Positions 25,301 to 36,715 of a stretch of 64,000 nt of DNA are shown one piece after another (position 1 is the first letter of the stretch; each line of letters begins with the position of its first letter). The notes under the pieces are model-generated. The model searched no databases and was not told the DNA's origin. It saw only the letters and a list, made by a program, of their open reading frames with translations. Source of the DNA: Rhynochetos jubatus (taxonomy: Eukaryota; Chordata; Aves; Eurypygiformes; Rhynochetidae); NCBI GenBank assembly GCA_027574665.1, contig CM050666.1, positions 7,068,001 to 7,132,000 on the forward strand. Reading direction: 5' to 3'. A program made the translations under genes and the position numbers.

Positions 25301-28300
25301 GGGCCCCATTTCCATCTGTGAGGTTGGATCTACAGGATGAATTCTCCTTACAAACACTACACTGTAAATCGCAGAAGAGATTTGGAGCTGCTGCCTGGCT
25401 GGTTGTTGGCTATCATCTCCCAAGATCTAGCCTGGTTATTTCTGTAAACTCTTCTCTCTTTCCTGTAAGGACTGACACAGTGAAATATGAAATACCTCTG
25501 TCTGCTTGTCCTGACTCTTGCAGGACTGCTCAGAATACAGAAGACAAATAACACCATGTACAAGCAAGAAGCTTTCTCAACAAACATCCAGCAGATCTGC
25601 TGGTTTTATGGTGAAAGCAATGTTTATGGGACTTTTAGCTGTTAAAACAGATTTTCTTTGTAGGAAATGAGTGCCCTGCTGTGACACCATTATTCTCAGT
25701 TCCAGCAGCTCACTAATGTTCCTTACAAAAACCCCACAGTTTATGTAAGTTCAAGATAACTGTATAAGAACTTCAGGAAATGGGCTTCCTTGCAGGGTTC
25801 TCAGGGCAGAGACCCAGTGCTGACAGAGCTTCTGCTACCACACAGTCGCTGGGATGCTTTCCAGACCAGAGGACATACATGGGAGCTGAGTCCTCTGAGG
25901 ACACAAGGGCTGATACAGGCAAGGGAACTAGCTGCTTTTCCTTGCCACCTAGGATTTTTGGATGTCAGAATGGCTCTATGTTCTCTGTGTCAGATCAGCA
26001 GTCTGCATTTTCATCCTCCTGATATGCAGTAGAGCTTCTCTGGGAAAACGGAGAAAGGCCCAAACATGAAAAATAATTGAAATACCCTTTTCTCAGCCCA
26101 CGGTGAGCTGTAGGTCATGCTGTGGCTGAACTATTCCCTTTCCTTCCTTCTTTGTATTAGACACTGAAGCAGGCAGTCAGTTGAAACTGGGTGACCTGAA
26201 GGCCAGAGAGAACAAACTGCTTGGCTGAACAAAATCTCTGTTCTGCGTGCAAGAGAAGAGCGTTTAGACCCTGCCAAATGGCAGTAAATGTCACTGAATG
26301 TTCTCATCAGAGGAGAGGAAAATATGTGCAGCAGTGTTGGAGTGTGAGTCTCATCCTGATTTCTTATTTAACACTCATTTCAGATAGAGCTTTTTGTTAG
26401 ACCCCAGAGGCACCTGGACTAGGACACATAGTCAGGCCGGTGGTGAAAACCAAAGTACAAATACCGTTTCTGACTGCTCGTAAGGGTCTTCAACAGCTGG
26501 CAGCATGCTCGGTGGCATGTGCTGCCATTGTGAGCTGAACATAGACCTCTTTTTATAAGAAACAAGCATTGGTTTATGGTTCTCTTGTTGATTTGGCCAC
26601 ACTGCTTATAAAATGGATGTTACAAAATAAAGGTCCTTGAAGGATATTCCTCGCTGACAGCTGTGGGAGGTGACCTATGGTGTAGAGGACAGATCACAAG
26701 GCAGAAGAATTCAACAAGAATGACTAAGCACTGGAACAAAATAACTGTGCAAAGAGACAGTTTTCATGCTTGATGTCTTCAAATCATGATCAGAAGCTGT
26801 TTTGGAAGTGGTTTATTTGGATATGTGATCAGGCTCTGTTGAAGAAGATTTAGATGAGATCTTTCTCATGATATACCAGATGCAAATCTGTATTTTTAAA
26901 CTAAAAAACACAGGAAATAAAAATAACATAAATTTTGATTTACAGCAAACCCTGTGCTAACCACATGTCCTTGGAGGGCTGAGCTGTAAGTGCTATCTTT
27001 AGTTTCTTTCTAGCAAACAAACAAACAAAAAACCCAATCCAATTCTGTATGATTCACTTTCTCCTGACTTCAGCCATCACACCACAGTTAGCTGATTTGG
27101 GACAGGAAATCCTTCAATGAAGGAGAAAGAATTTATATATGGCCATTAAACACTGAAAAGTAAACATTTCAAGTGCCTCGGGCAGTTACGATTACACAGC
27201 TTATCTACGCACAGCGGGTTTGTGGAGCCTTGTTTCCAAAACTAGAGCAGAAACTCTTAGTGACTGCTCTGTGGTGGATCTGGAGCTCTTGGCACCTGTT
27301 GTCCATGCCACTGAGGACTGAGTCTGAGAGCCAAAATAACCTTCCAGCGAGGTCCCTCTGGCTGGTACGTAGGGGAGCTCCGTGCTGCTCCTCTGAATCT
27401 GTTCCCAGTGCCAGTGCATCAGTCATGCAGCGACCTCTTCTACACCCAGGCTAACAGGGATCTCTGGTGTGGCATGTCCAGGGGAGCACTAGGGTGGGTG
27501 AGAGCTTGTACAGAACTTGCACAGTCTCATATCCTGGCGGGGGGAGTCTCTCAGAGTGGGCGGGGGGTATCTCTGTTTTCAAATGGAGAAAAGAATTGGA
27601 GCTCTAGTGCTGGGGGATGGAGCATTACTCCAGCCAAGGGGCTTGGGAATAGGTGGCCAGGGAATGAACACTCTCTGTTGTGTGCCCAGCTGGAGGAGAT
27701 GTGTCATCGGGCCAGGTACAACTTGTCACAGCAGGACATGTTGCAAAAGGCCATCAGATGAATTTACGAACTAAATGCCAATGGTGTTAAAGAGCAGAGG
27801 GCACGTGTCACCAGCTGGACACTCAGTGCCTGGCTGGGGGCTGGTTTCCTGCCCCATCAGCTGCTGACAGGGGCGAGCACCGCTGGCGAGGGCGCCGATG
27901 GGCGCCGATGCTCGTTAAGGCCTGTGCTGACATGGCGCACAGCTCCTTTCATCCTGTGACCCTGGAGAGTGCTGTCCTGGGCAAAATGGGAGCTGCCGCC
28001 TTTAAACAAAGCATCTGTTTATTCTTGAAACAATTAGTGAGGGCAGTTAAATCTTGAACTCGTTACTGAGCCCAAAACAATTATGATGAAAAACAAGTTC
28101 CAGATGGGCTCAAAAGGAGTTGTTTTTGTCTCTGCTAAATTAGAATGGATTCCATGTCTTCAAGTTCCTCTGGCATTTATGGACAGGAAACATGAATTAC
28201 ACACAATAATTTACTACAAACAAAAGAGATGAACGCTGCAACAGCCCATTTATCTTTGCTCATGTGCCTTCTTGAGGTTTATGTGCTGTTTAATTCATGG

Positions 28301-30739
28301 GGAGCATTAATAGCTTTTTTCTTTGTTTTCTAACTAACTCTTGCGATTTTGGTTTGCAGAAACTGAGACAGGAAGCTGTTGAGTTTCTGTTGCAGAATTT
28401 AGCTTAACTTGCAACCCAAGACAACCTTAACTGCAACCCCCATCTTCCTTAAAATCACCCCAGAAATGGAGAAAACAAAACCAGAGGGAACAGGAGGGTG
28501 CAGCAGCAGTCTGTAATTGTGTATATGTAAATCCGTTTCTTTCAGGAGATATACATCTATTTTCAAATCAAAGGCCAAATGAAGCCACAGTGGCAAGTGT
28601 GCAACACACACTAGTTCTTTTCCAGGAATATTTTCTTGTGAGTTGGTTTGTGGATTGTAAACTTTTACAGTACAACAGGTTACTGCCACTAAGCCTGCAG
28701 ATGCGGAATGGGTAAATGCTGTCTGCAAAAGGGAGTTGCTCTGGTACCATCATGTTTCACACCTTCCCGTGAGAGACTGGAGTAAAGGTTAGATATAGGA
28801 GTTCTTCCCATTAGTTCCTCAGGCAGCTCCAAGAGCCCCCAGAGAGAGACCTTTCTCAAAGGCCATCCAAAATGGTTTGAAGGCTGGGCATCAGACATAG
28901 TTTTATGGAAACCCTGAGTTTCTGATGTCTTGGGCTTTGAAACTGATGCTACACATTAACATGAAATAGCTGCTTCCAAAAGGAAGGGGAACCCAACAGA
29001 AGGCAGGTAGCAACGGTACATCATTGCTGCCCAGACCTGTGCTTTGGGCCCCTGGGCAGGGGAAGGACAATAGGACAAGGCAGGAGAAAATCACCAAAGA
29101 GACTCCTGAGCAGCATTTCTGTTCTGGCAGGCCCTCATTCCTTCCTGCAGCTGAGACAATGAGCTTAGGTTTGCTTTTTGGGTTTTATAGACAGCAGCAT
29201 GTCAGCATCACTACCAAGGTGTATAATGCGAACTCAGCTATGCAGTTAGGCTGATGTGAAGCTGTGGAAGAACATAATACAGCCCCGTGCAATGTGACAA
29301 AGATGCTACTAAAGCTGTCCCTGGGGGGTACTGTAGTGCATGCAGTCGGCTTGGCTGAGATCCGAAGGGAGTGAGATCATGGGCAGAAAGCAGCCTGGGA
29401 ACTGAAGGAGTCACAGAGATTTGTTTGGCCTCCTCCAGCGCGAGGTGGTAAGCTTCTCAATGCATTTCATTGCCTCTCCCCCTTCCCTCATGAATCTTAG
29501 AAAAGAAGGCCTTAAGTAGAAGCCTGGACAAGTAGAATTCTCCAGTTTTGGCTGGCAAACAAGGGAAAAGAAGAAAAATGAGACACTGATGACTTTTTTC
29601 TTAGATTTCATGTAGTATCTTATTTGCACATAGTCCTCCACAGGGAGCAAATGGGAATGATCATTTGGATTCTTTTCTCTGTGGAGCTAGAGAGACTGAG
29701 CTCCAGGATGATGACCTCCTCCCAGCAGAAAGGCTCCACATGTTCATCTCCAGCCTTGGTTCAAACAAGGTAGTGGCAGGAATCACTGTGCTTGAATTCA
29801 GTTCAGATAAGGCCATTGCTCGCAGGCAGTGGAGCAGATAGAAAACCTCTAATACCCCATCCAAAGGAGCAGGATACTTACTTATTTCATTTGTTATTCA
29901 CTTATTCACTCTCAGTTCTCCGAGTCAGTTGCCCCACTGGCTGGGCCTGCGAGCTCTGTGGCACGCTGCAGGGCTGAGCTGAAGCAGCAGGGTGGCAGGG
30001 CTGAAATAGCCACATCAACAGGAGCAGCCCTTCACAGAGCTCCTGGCCCTGATGAGGAGCTGTCTCTCCTTATGAGCGCAGCTCTTCTCACCTGCCAGAG
30101 CTCTCATCCATCCCAGCTCACACCAAAAGCCTGTAACAACACGGCCAACCTTATTGACCCTGCTGCAATTCAAGGTCCAAGCTCCCCCCTCTCTAACACA
30201 GCTGAGACCCAGAGCGGTTTCTTCTTCCCCCCTAGAGCAGCCAGGTCAGAGACAGCTCTCAGGAACCCATCCCCTGACCTCAGGGTCGCCCACCCATCTC
30301 TCATCTTCTTCCCTTTCTCCCCCAGTCAGTTACTTTAACCACCTGTCCCCTCATCTTCCAGCTGCGTTTTGTTCTCCCTCAAAGGGCAGTCAGAGTGGAG
30401 GCGGTGGAAAACACAAAGACTCCCTCCCCCGCCAGTGACTTCATTTCCCATTAACTGAGGGTTTAAAGGGAAATCTCAGGGCTCATTAAGGCTCTGCTGA
30501 CAGCTTAACCTCCTGCCGAAACCCAACACCAGGCCCACTCCTCCATCCGAAACCAGGGCGGCTGTAACGCTAGACCTGACTCCGGAGCACGGCAGACAGC
30601 TCTGCAGAGCATAATGAGCACGAGCAGAGGATGCCAGGTTCATGCAGACCTTTATCAGATCCTCCTCAAAGGGTGTTTTGTAGTACATTGGACAGTTATG
30701 GGGGAGCAGACGCTCCGCTCCCCCTCGAGACCTGAATGC

Positions 30740-31660
30740 AGATGCTGCCACCATTCCCCAGGGCGCCCCCGAGCCGGCGCCTGACCCAGCGCAGCTGGGG
30801 GAACCCCGCCGCCCCTCGGCTCCTTCCAGCCGCCTTGCACCGCCCGGCAGCATCAGCCCCCGCACCCCAGCAGAGGCACCCGCAGCGCCGCGCCTGCCCG
30901 CGGCCCACCTCCCCGCAGCGCGTCCCTCTCCCTCGGTAGCGCCCGGGTGTTCGCAGGCATAACCCGCTGACAGCCGCCGGCTCTCGCATGACGAGGGGCC
31001 GGCGGCGGGGGCGCAGAGCCGAGCGCCCGACCGTGCGGGTCACCGGCCCGCAGCGCGCCCGGCCCGTGCGGCATGCACACCCGCAACCGCGCCCCGCTGG
31101 CCCGCCCCGGCCGCACTGCTTTACCCTGATCCCCCGCTGATTGGCCGGCTCCCTGGAGGCACGTGACCTGCTCGTTTCCTTCCCCACCTCCCCTCAAAGC
31201 CTGTCACCGGAACCACCCGCTGCTATTGGCTACGGAGGCTCACCCCGCCCCCAGGGGGCGGCACCCGAGGGGCGCTCCCCCTCTCGGCCCGTCACTTGCT
31301 GCAGCGGGTCCATTCTGGGTTGGCAATTCCGGACATGAGGCGCACTCCGATTGGCTAGCTCACACCGCCTGTCGCGTCGGTATTGGCCGGGCGCGGCCCG
31401 CGGGGGCGTGGCGGCGGCCGCGGCGCTCGGCCGTGTTAAAGGGCCCGCGGCGAGGCTGTGCGCTGTCGCCGTGCACCATGGCCTACCAGGGCTTCGCGCA
31501 GGAGTACCTGGGCATGCCGGCCGTGACGCGGGCCTACACCACAGCCTGCGTGCTCACCACCGCCGCCGTGGTGAGGGCGCGCGGGGTCCCTGCGGGGGGA
31601 GGTTGTGGTGGGGAGGCCAGGGTTGCTGATGGGGTGCTGTGGTGGGGGAGCAGGGGGGCT
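30740..31660. promoter_or_regulatory. CpG island over DERL3 promoter and exon 1
   Basis: A sharp rise in GC and CpG density compared with the DNA to the left, running into DERL3 exon 1 and intron 1. It carries several inverted CCAAT boxes, an E-box and no convincing TATA box, so a dispersed CpG-type promoter is likely, with initiation probably in the last 50 or so bases before the ATG at 31478. The minus-strand neighbour SLC2A11 diverges from here, so part of the island could also serve leftward transcription, though no leftward exon was found in it. Confidence 0.8.
31140..31386 (+). promoter_or_regulatory. Cluster of four inverted CCAAT boxes and a CACGTG E-box
   Basis: ATTGG occurs at 31140-31144, 31225-31229, 31350-31354 and 31382-31386, and CACGTG at 31160-31165, all within 340 bp of the DERL3 start codon. 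Inverted CCAAT boxes bind NF-Y in housekeeping and ER-stress promoters. I tested each box for the 9-bp spacing to CCACG that defines the ER stress response element and found none exact, so unfolded-protein-response control through a classical element is not supported here. Confidence 0.6.
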
Positions 31661-34600
31661 GGCTGAGGGCAGTGGGTGCCCAGCAGCAGGTGGCAGCTGC
31701 TCTGCCTGTCTCTCACAGCAGCTGGAGTTCATCACCCCCTTCCAGCTCTACTTCAACCCCGACCTCATCTTCAGGAAGTTCCAGGTGAGGCCTTGCCCGG
31801 GCTTTGGGGCCCCTCTTGCCCCTTTCCAGTGAGAGGTGGGTGGGACAGGCTGGGTCCTGGGTGTCCACCTTCCCAGGGTGGCCAAGGAGTGCTCTATGAT
31901 CCCAAAGGGCTTTTATTCCTACTACTCCCAACTTGTCTGATGGGCAGGAGCTGGGTTGCCAAGATAGTGTGCCCTCTTGTCACAGACACCTGGGTGGAAA
32001 TAACTTCTTCCAGCCTTTCCCAGCTACACACCATCCTGGCATTTCTTTTTTTTTCACTCAAAACCTGCCTGTTCCTTGTCTGTGACACTGAGATCTTTGG
32101 CCAGCTGGTGTCATGCTGGGTGGGGAAGGCGTTACTGTGGAGAGGCATGAGCAGTTTACTTTGGCTCGGGGTGCTGAATCGTGGCTGTCCGTCCCTTCCA
32201 GAAATGTAGAGAAATACTCTTTCCCACACCTGGAGGAGCAAGATAGTCTGATGTGGGCAATGGAGGGAGATCCCACGTGAAGGTGGTGCAGCTGTCTGGG
32301 GTAGTTCTGAGCGGAGGGTGCATGAGTGGATGTCCCCAGTGGATAGGGTGATGGTACAGGTGATGGGGAGAGACACCCATCTGTCCACCTCCTTTTCTCT
32401 CTCCTCTCTCTTCTCTTTCAGATATGGAGGCTGATCACCAACTTCCTCTTTTTTGGGCCCCTGGGATTCAGTTTCTTTTTCAACATGATATTTCTGTATC
32501 CTTTGGTCTCAGTGAAGCTCTCAGCTCCCTTCTTAGCTTAGACGTGATACCCCCTCTACATCTGCCTTCCCAGGCTGACTTGGCTTGACAGCAGGCTAGG
32601 GCTGTGGATTCTTCCCTTGGCTCTTTTGGACTGAATTGAGGCCATTCCCCTGCCAACTGTGGCCACCTCCTGCGCCTCCATCTCTGCTTGCTGCAGGGCA
32701 GCCCCTGCCAAAAGGCTGAAGAAGCTGGCAATGCTGCTGTGGCTCGCACTGGAGAGCAGTGCCCATTCCTGGGGTGAGCTCTGGCTGGAGCACAGCACAA
32801 ACTTCTTTCTTTCCCTGGGGTCAGTGGTATGAGGTGAAGTTTGCACTGTTCTGCTGTGGGGCTTGGCCACCTGGCTGACAGCTTCCTGGGATGAAACAGC
32901 TTGCAGCTGGCTTATTCCCCATAAAGTTGTGCTGTGGGGACACAGAGTGGCCAGCTATTAATTTCCTATACTGCAACCCCTCCCTTCTCTCCTGCTCTCA
33001 GGTACAGGTACTGCCGCATGCTAGAAGAAGGCTCCTTCCGTGGAAGGACGGCTGACTTTGTCTTCATGTTCCTCTTTGGAGGGTTTCTCATGACAGTATC
33101 CTTTTGAGTTGGTTGAGGCTTTCTGGTGTCCTTTGCGATGCTGTGGATAGCATGGGACTTGTCAGATAGCTTGCTGTATTGTATGGCCAGTAGCAGGTAC
33201 TGGCCTGCTGATCAGGATAGCTCCCTTGTGAACCTTCTTTGTGCCATGGGGTAGAGATCCTTGTGCCCCAGGCCTGCCAAGCTCACGCCCTGAGACTCTG
33301 GAGAGCTCTGTTGAGCCTGTGGTGGAAGAGCAACTTCTGGCTGCATGGCACAGCTTGTGCTCCTCATCTTGCCCAACCCTTGTCTCCTGGTCTGTGCCTC
33401 ACCCAGCATAGTTAGAGCAGAAGAAAAATACAGGAGAAGCCGCCTGTGCTTGTGTTGAAGCCTGAAAAAGTGCTGATGCACCTGGCAAAGGGATGAGCTG
33501 CCTGATCCCAGAAGGGGATGTGTGGCAATGTGATCAGGAAGCCCAGTCTGAAAGGAAGTCCCTTGTTATACTCTGAAATTCAAACTGTCCAGCTGTGGCA
33601 GGGCACCTGTGTCTGAGCTCTGCTGGGTGGAGCATGCTGCAGTGCTGCCACAATGGACATGAGGCTGGCTCAGAAAACCGAGCTGCAGCTGAAGGGAAAA
33701 ACACTGAACCATAAGGGGTGCCCGCACACTGTGCCACCAGCATGCCAGGCAGCGTGACCCAGCACTCTATCCTTGCAGCCTGTCAGGGGCTGGAGATACT
33801 GCTGCACATCTTAAGTTCTTTAATTATAGGACAAAATAGTCTGGTGGGAAGAAATACCTCCCTTTCAAGCATAAAATCTTTTCTGAATGTCTTGCTGCTG
33901 TCTTATGCAGATGGCTCAGAGCACTGCTCTCTCACAGAGCTCTGCATGAAGCTCTGTGAACTCTCATGGCTGTAGGCCATCTCTGAGTGTTTGGATAGTC
34001 AGTGTCCAGGTGCCTGCAGCAGCCATGCACTTAGCCGTAGATGGATTTGGAGTCCAACCACAACAAGGGCAGGGGAACTTTTTTGCCTCTGGCTGCCTCC
34101 GTATGCTCTGAAGAGGGCTGTGAATTGCAAGAGCCATGTCGCTGCTGAAATCCTTCTGTAGAAGGCAGATACTGGATGCGAGTTAGTTGTTAATATGTGC
34201 CACGTGTCCCAACTGCTCTAAGAATGTGAAGACTCTTCTCTGATGGTCACTTTGCAGGGGTGACTAGATGAGCTCCCTGGTCTCTGGTAGTTGTACACAG
34301 TAGCTTAAGGAGTTAGCAGTCTGTGTGTGCCACTCCAGAGGGTCTTGTTCTGGGGTGGCAGGGAGGGAAATGTGGGCTGGGGGGCTGCCAGTACACCTCA
34401 GCCAGCCCAGGAAAGCTTTGGTGGCATGGGCAGTGTCTTGCATGCTGTGATCACCTGCCTGTAGTTCTGGGTTTCACACTCCCAAGGCACCCTGTGCTGC
34501 CTGGAGGTGGTGCACAGGGTGGGCAGGTTTTTCCTTGACTCAGTAGTTCCTAGCTATTTGGACTCTTTGCCAGCCTGTTTTTCCTGGGCCAAGCTTTCAC

Positions 34601-35912
34601 CATCATGCTGGTGTACGTGTGGAGTCGCAGGAACCCTTATATCCGCATGAACTTCTTTGGGCTTCTTAACTTCCAGGCCCCCTTCTTGCCCTGGGTCCTG
34701 ATGGGATTCTCTCTGCTCCTGGGCAACTCCATCATCATCGACTTACTGGGTAAGTCAAAGCTGGGGCGGGTGCTGGGAACAAGGGCCCTCTGCAGCCACA
34801 GTGTGTTCTGATCTCAGATGCTACTGGCACACTAGCACCGTCGTTTGGTTTCATCTTGCTCAGGATGGTGAGTTTCCAAAAGTGAGCTGGCTGAGGCTGC
34901 TGGCTGGGCTTGGAGTTGGGTATCGTGAGCTCTGCTCGACACTTGTGCTGTGCCTGGCGCTGCCTTCAGGCTGACAGGCTCCCTGCCTGCTTGCGCGCCT
35001 GTCGCAGCAAACAGCCTGGCCCTCTGGCACGGCAGCACTGGTGGCTCTGGTGGAACCTGGGGTGAGGGATTCTTGGAGCTTCATCCTGCTTAAGCACGAG
35101 CAGCTCTGGTTCAGCTGGCAGGAATCACAGCTGGGCCTGATCTTGGTGACTCTCTCCCCAGGCATTGCAGTGGGTCACATCTATTATTTCTTGGAAGATG
35201 TTTTCCCCAACCAGCCTGGAGGAAAGAAGTTGTTGTTAACCCCTGGTTTCCTGTAAGTAAAGCTGATTCTCTCTGGGCTTTGCTGTGTTGCTTCCCAACC
35301 TGGGTCACCTTCAGAGCAAACTGTGGGGTGACCGTAGGATGCAACTGCATGCTGATAGCACCTCAGCTGGACAGTTAGGCCTCTGCTGCAGAAAGCACTG
35401 GCAGTTTGCACATTATACACACATGTGCACAGGGTCTGCAAAGCTGTTGCTGGTTACCTTAAGCTTTGCTAGTTGAACTGTAGTGTTCTTACTGCTTGTG
35501 GAAAAGCTAGACGCGAGTAGGATTTTTTTATGATGCATTTCTGTAGCCAAGGAAGCAGAATATGTTCTGCTTCATTCTGAGGATCAAAGCTGACCTAGAG
35601 GTGAAGAAAGCAGGTGCTGTCATCTTTCTGTATTGAGCTGAGCAAAAGAAGAGTTAGTGGTGGTGCAGTAGCAGGGGGCTGTGGCACACAGCCAAGCCCT
35701 GTGAATGGCTAGGATGTCCCTAGGAGGGCTGGGGGTTTTGGCCTTGGCTCGCCTTCCTAACCTGCCTGCTTGGTGGGATGGGCATGTCTCCTGCCAGGAA
35801 GATGGTATTTGACACACCTGAAGAGGATCCCAACTATAACCCTCTCCCTGAGGATCGTCCAGAAAACCAACCTAGAGACCAAGACCAGAACCAGCAGCTG
35901 CATCCACAGTAA
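31478..35912 (+). CDS. DERL3: DERL3, derlin-3, ER-associated degradation component
   Basis: A rhomboid-like pseudoprotease of the ER membrane that helps move misfolded luminal proteins to the cytosol. Seven exons: 31478-31570, 31719-31784, 32422-32495, 33002-33095, 34554-34749, 35162-35252, 35798-35912; 242 residues, against about 235 in human. The start lies in a good context (gtgcaccATGG). The protein tracks human DERL3: [20 protein letters not shown], the WR motif in [55 protein letters not shown], and [20 protein letters not shown] with its GxxxG-type helix. Six membrane helices are expected. The tail ([13 protein letters not shown] and a Q-rich end) has no p97-binding SHP box, as in mammalian DERL3 and unlike DERL1 and DERL2. 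Introns 3 and 4 carry U12-type donors. Exons 2 and 4 have tandem acceptors. Divergent from SLC2A11, convergent with SMARCB1. Confidence 0.97.
32496..33001 (+). other. DERL3 intron 3 with a U12-like donor
   Basis: The donor GTATCCTTTGG matches the minor-spliceosome consensus GTATCCTTT exactly. The 3' end does not: the nearest branch-like string, TTCCTATAC at 32963-32971, has two mismatches and lies about 31 nt from the AG, and the acceptor has a long pyrimidine tract of U2 type. The reading frame (CT|G, Leu) supports these borders. Confidence 0.6.
33096..34553 (+). other. DERL3 intron 4, U12-type (minor spliceosome) GT-AG intron
   Basis: The donor GTATCCTTTT is a perfect U12 5' splice site. 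A perfect U12 branch motif, TTCCTTGAC, lies at 34531-34539 with the branch A at 34538, 15 nt from the AG at 34552-34553 and without a long pyrimidine tract. The frame joins ATG-ACA to CTA-TTT in phase 0, matching human MTLLGLLGSL. Such introns are usually spliced slowly. Confidence 0.85.
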
Positions 35913-36398
35913 CACAGGGGACTTAGCCATGTGGATTCCTCTCTTCCGGCTGGACTTGTGCTGTGGCCCAGAGATCCTACTGGAATAACACCAGTTGCCA
36001 TTCCAATGTGTAACGTCTCACTGTTTGTATGGGTAACCGGTCTTCTCCTTGTACCGAGCGGTTCCACAGAACTTTGCACGTGAGAACTGCTGAATGCTTA
36101 CGGAGGTGTTAGGGATGGGGCTGGAAGTTGTGATGGCTCCTCAGTTACCCTGTGGGGAATAAGTATCAGGTGGGGTGTTAAACCAGTTACTGCTATTGCT
36201 GTCAATGACTTGCTGTATGCCAGGTCACTCTTGCCCTCTGTACAAAGACTAATGCTCCTGGCTCTCACTGTTGTGAGACCTCTTAGTGGGCTTTCAGTGA
36301 GTAGTAACTCTCAGCTCTACCATGGCAGAATGCAGCTCAGCCTCTTCCTTTCCCGAGCCCTCTGCTCCTTTTTTGGTTGTTGTTTCCAGAGTCTTTAC

Positions 36399-36404
36399 AT
36401 TAAA
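36399..36404 (+). terminator. Possible proximal poly(A) signal (ATTAAA) of DERL3
   Basis: ATTAAA 487 nt after the DERL3 stop codon, followed by GT/T-rich sequence (TCTGTATTTTTCAGTTGTGT) suitable as a downstream element. Confidence 0.55.
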
Positions 36405-36692
36405 GTCTGTATTTTTCAGTTGTGTGTCCATTTCTGCCAGAGGCAGTGATTCACCAGAACTCATCAGGACTTGGCTGAGAACTGTCAGGCTGCCTGCTTG
36501 GGCTTTTCTTGGTGGGCACACCAAAGTTCAGGCTAGCTGGAAGATGTTCTTCCCCTCTTCAGTCAGCTGGACTGCAGAGCACAAGAAGGTGGGGTGGGGG
36601 TCTAGGTGGAGAAAGGGATGCCTGGGAAAGGACAGGGAACAGAGCTGGACACCTGATCCACATAGTGACTGGAAGTAGCACTTGACACTAGT

Positions 36693-36698
36693 AATAAA
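36693..36698 (+). terminator. Distal poly(A) signal (AATAAA) of DERL3
   Basis: Canonical AATAAA 781 nt after the stop codon, followed by a TG/T-containing stretch. Likely the main or distal 3' end. Confidence 0.65.
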
Positions 36699-36715
36699 GA
36701 CTGTCTGCACACAGT

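Larger units (their letters stand above)
19033..30739. other. Long gap between SLC2A11 exon 2 and the DERL3 CpG island
   Basis: About 11.7 kb with no exon I can assign with confidence. It must contain the promoter and first exon of SLC2A11 (minus strand). I see a poly-C run at 20414-20430, a phase-compatible candidate first exon at 22271-22312, a pair of ACATAATATGT 11-mers at 22420-22430 and 22440-22450, an (AAAC)n stretch near 27010-27030 and a small CpG-bearing patch near 27860-27945. Open frames here, up to 144 codons, show no family resemblance and often overlap on both strands. Confidence 0.6.
35913..36715 (+). other. DERL3 3' UTR
   Basis: Sequence from the TAA to just past the AATAAA at 36693-36698. 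An upstream ATTAAA at 36399-36404 could give a shorter form. No splice structure or other gene is seen inside. Confidence 0.75.

Noticed and set aside
27004-27060. (AAAC)n followed by a sequence like a CR1 tail
   Set aside because: The ATTCTATG-type octamer repeat that ends CR1 copies is not present in tandem; treated as a simple repeat.
30696-31666. Several open frames of 90-167 codons on both strands
   Set aside because: GC-driven open frames in the DERL3 CpG island.
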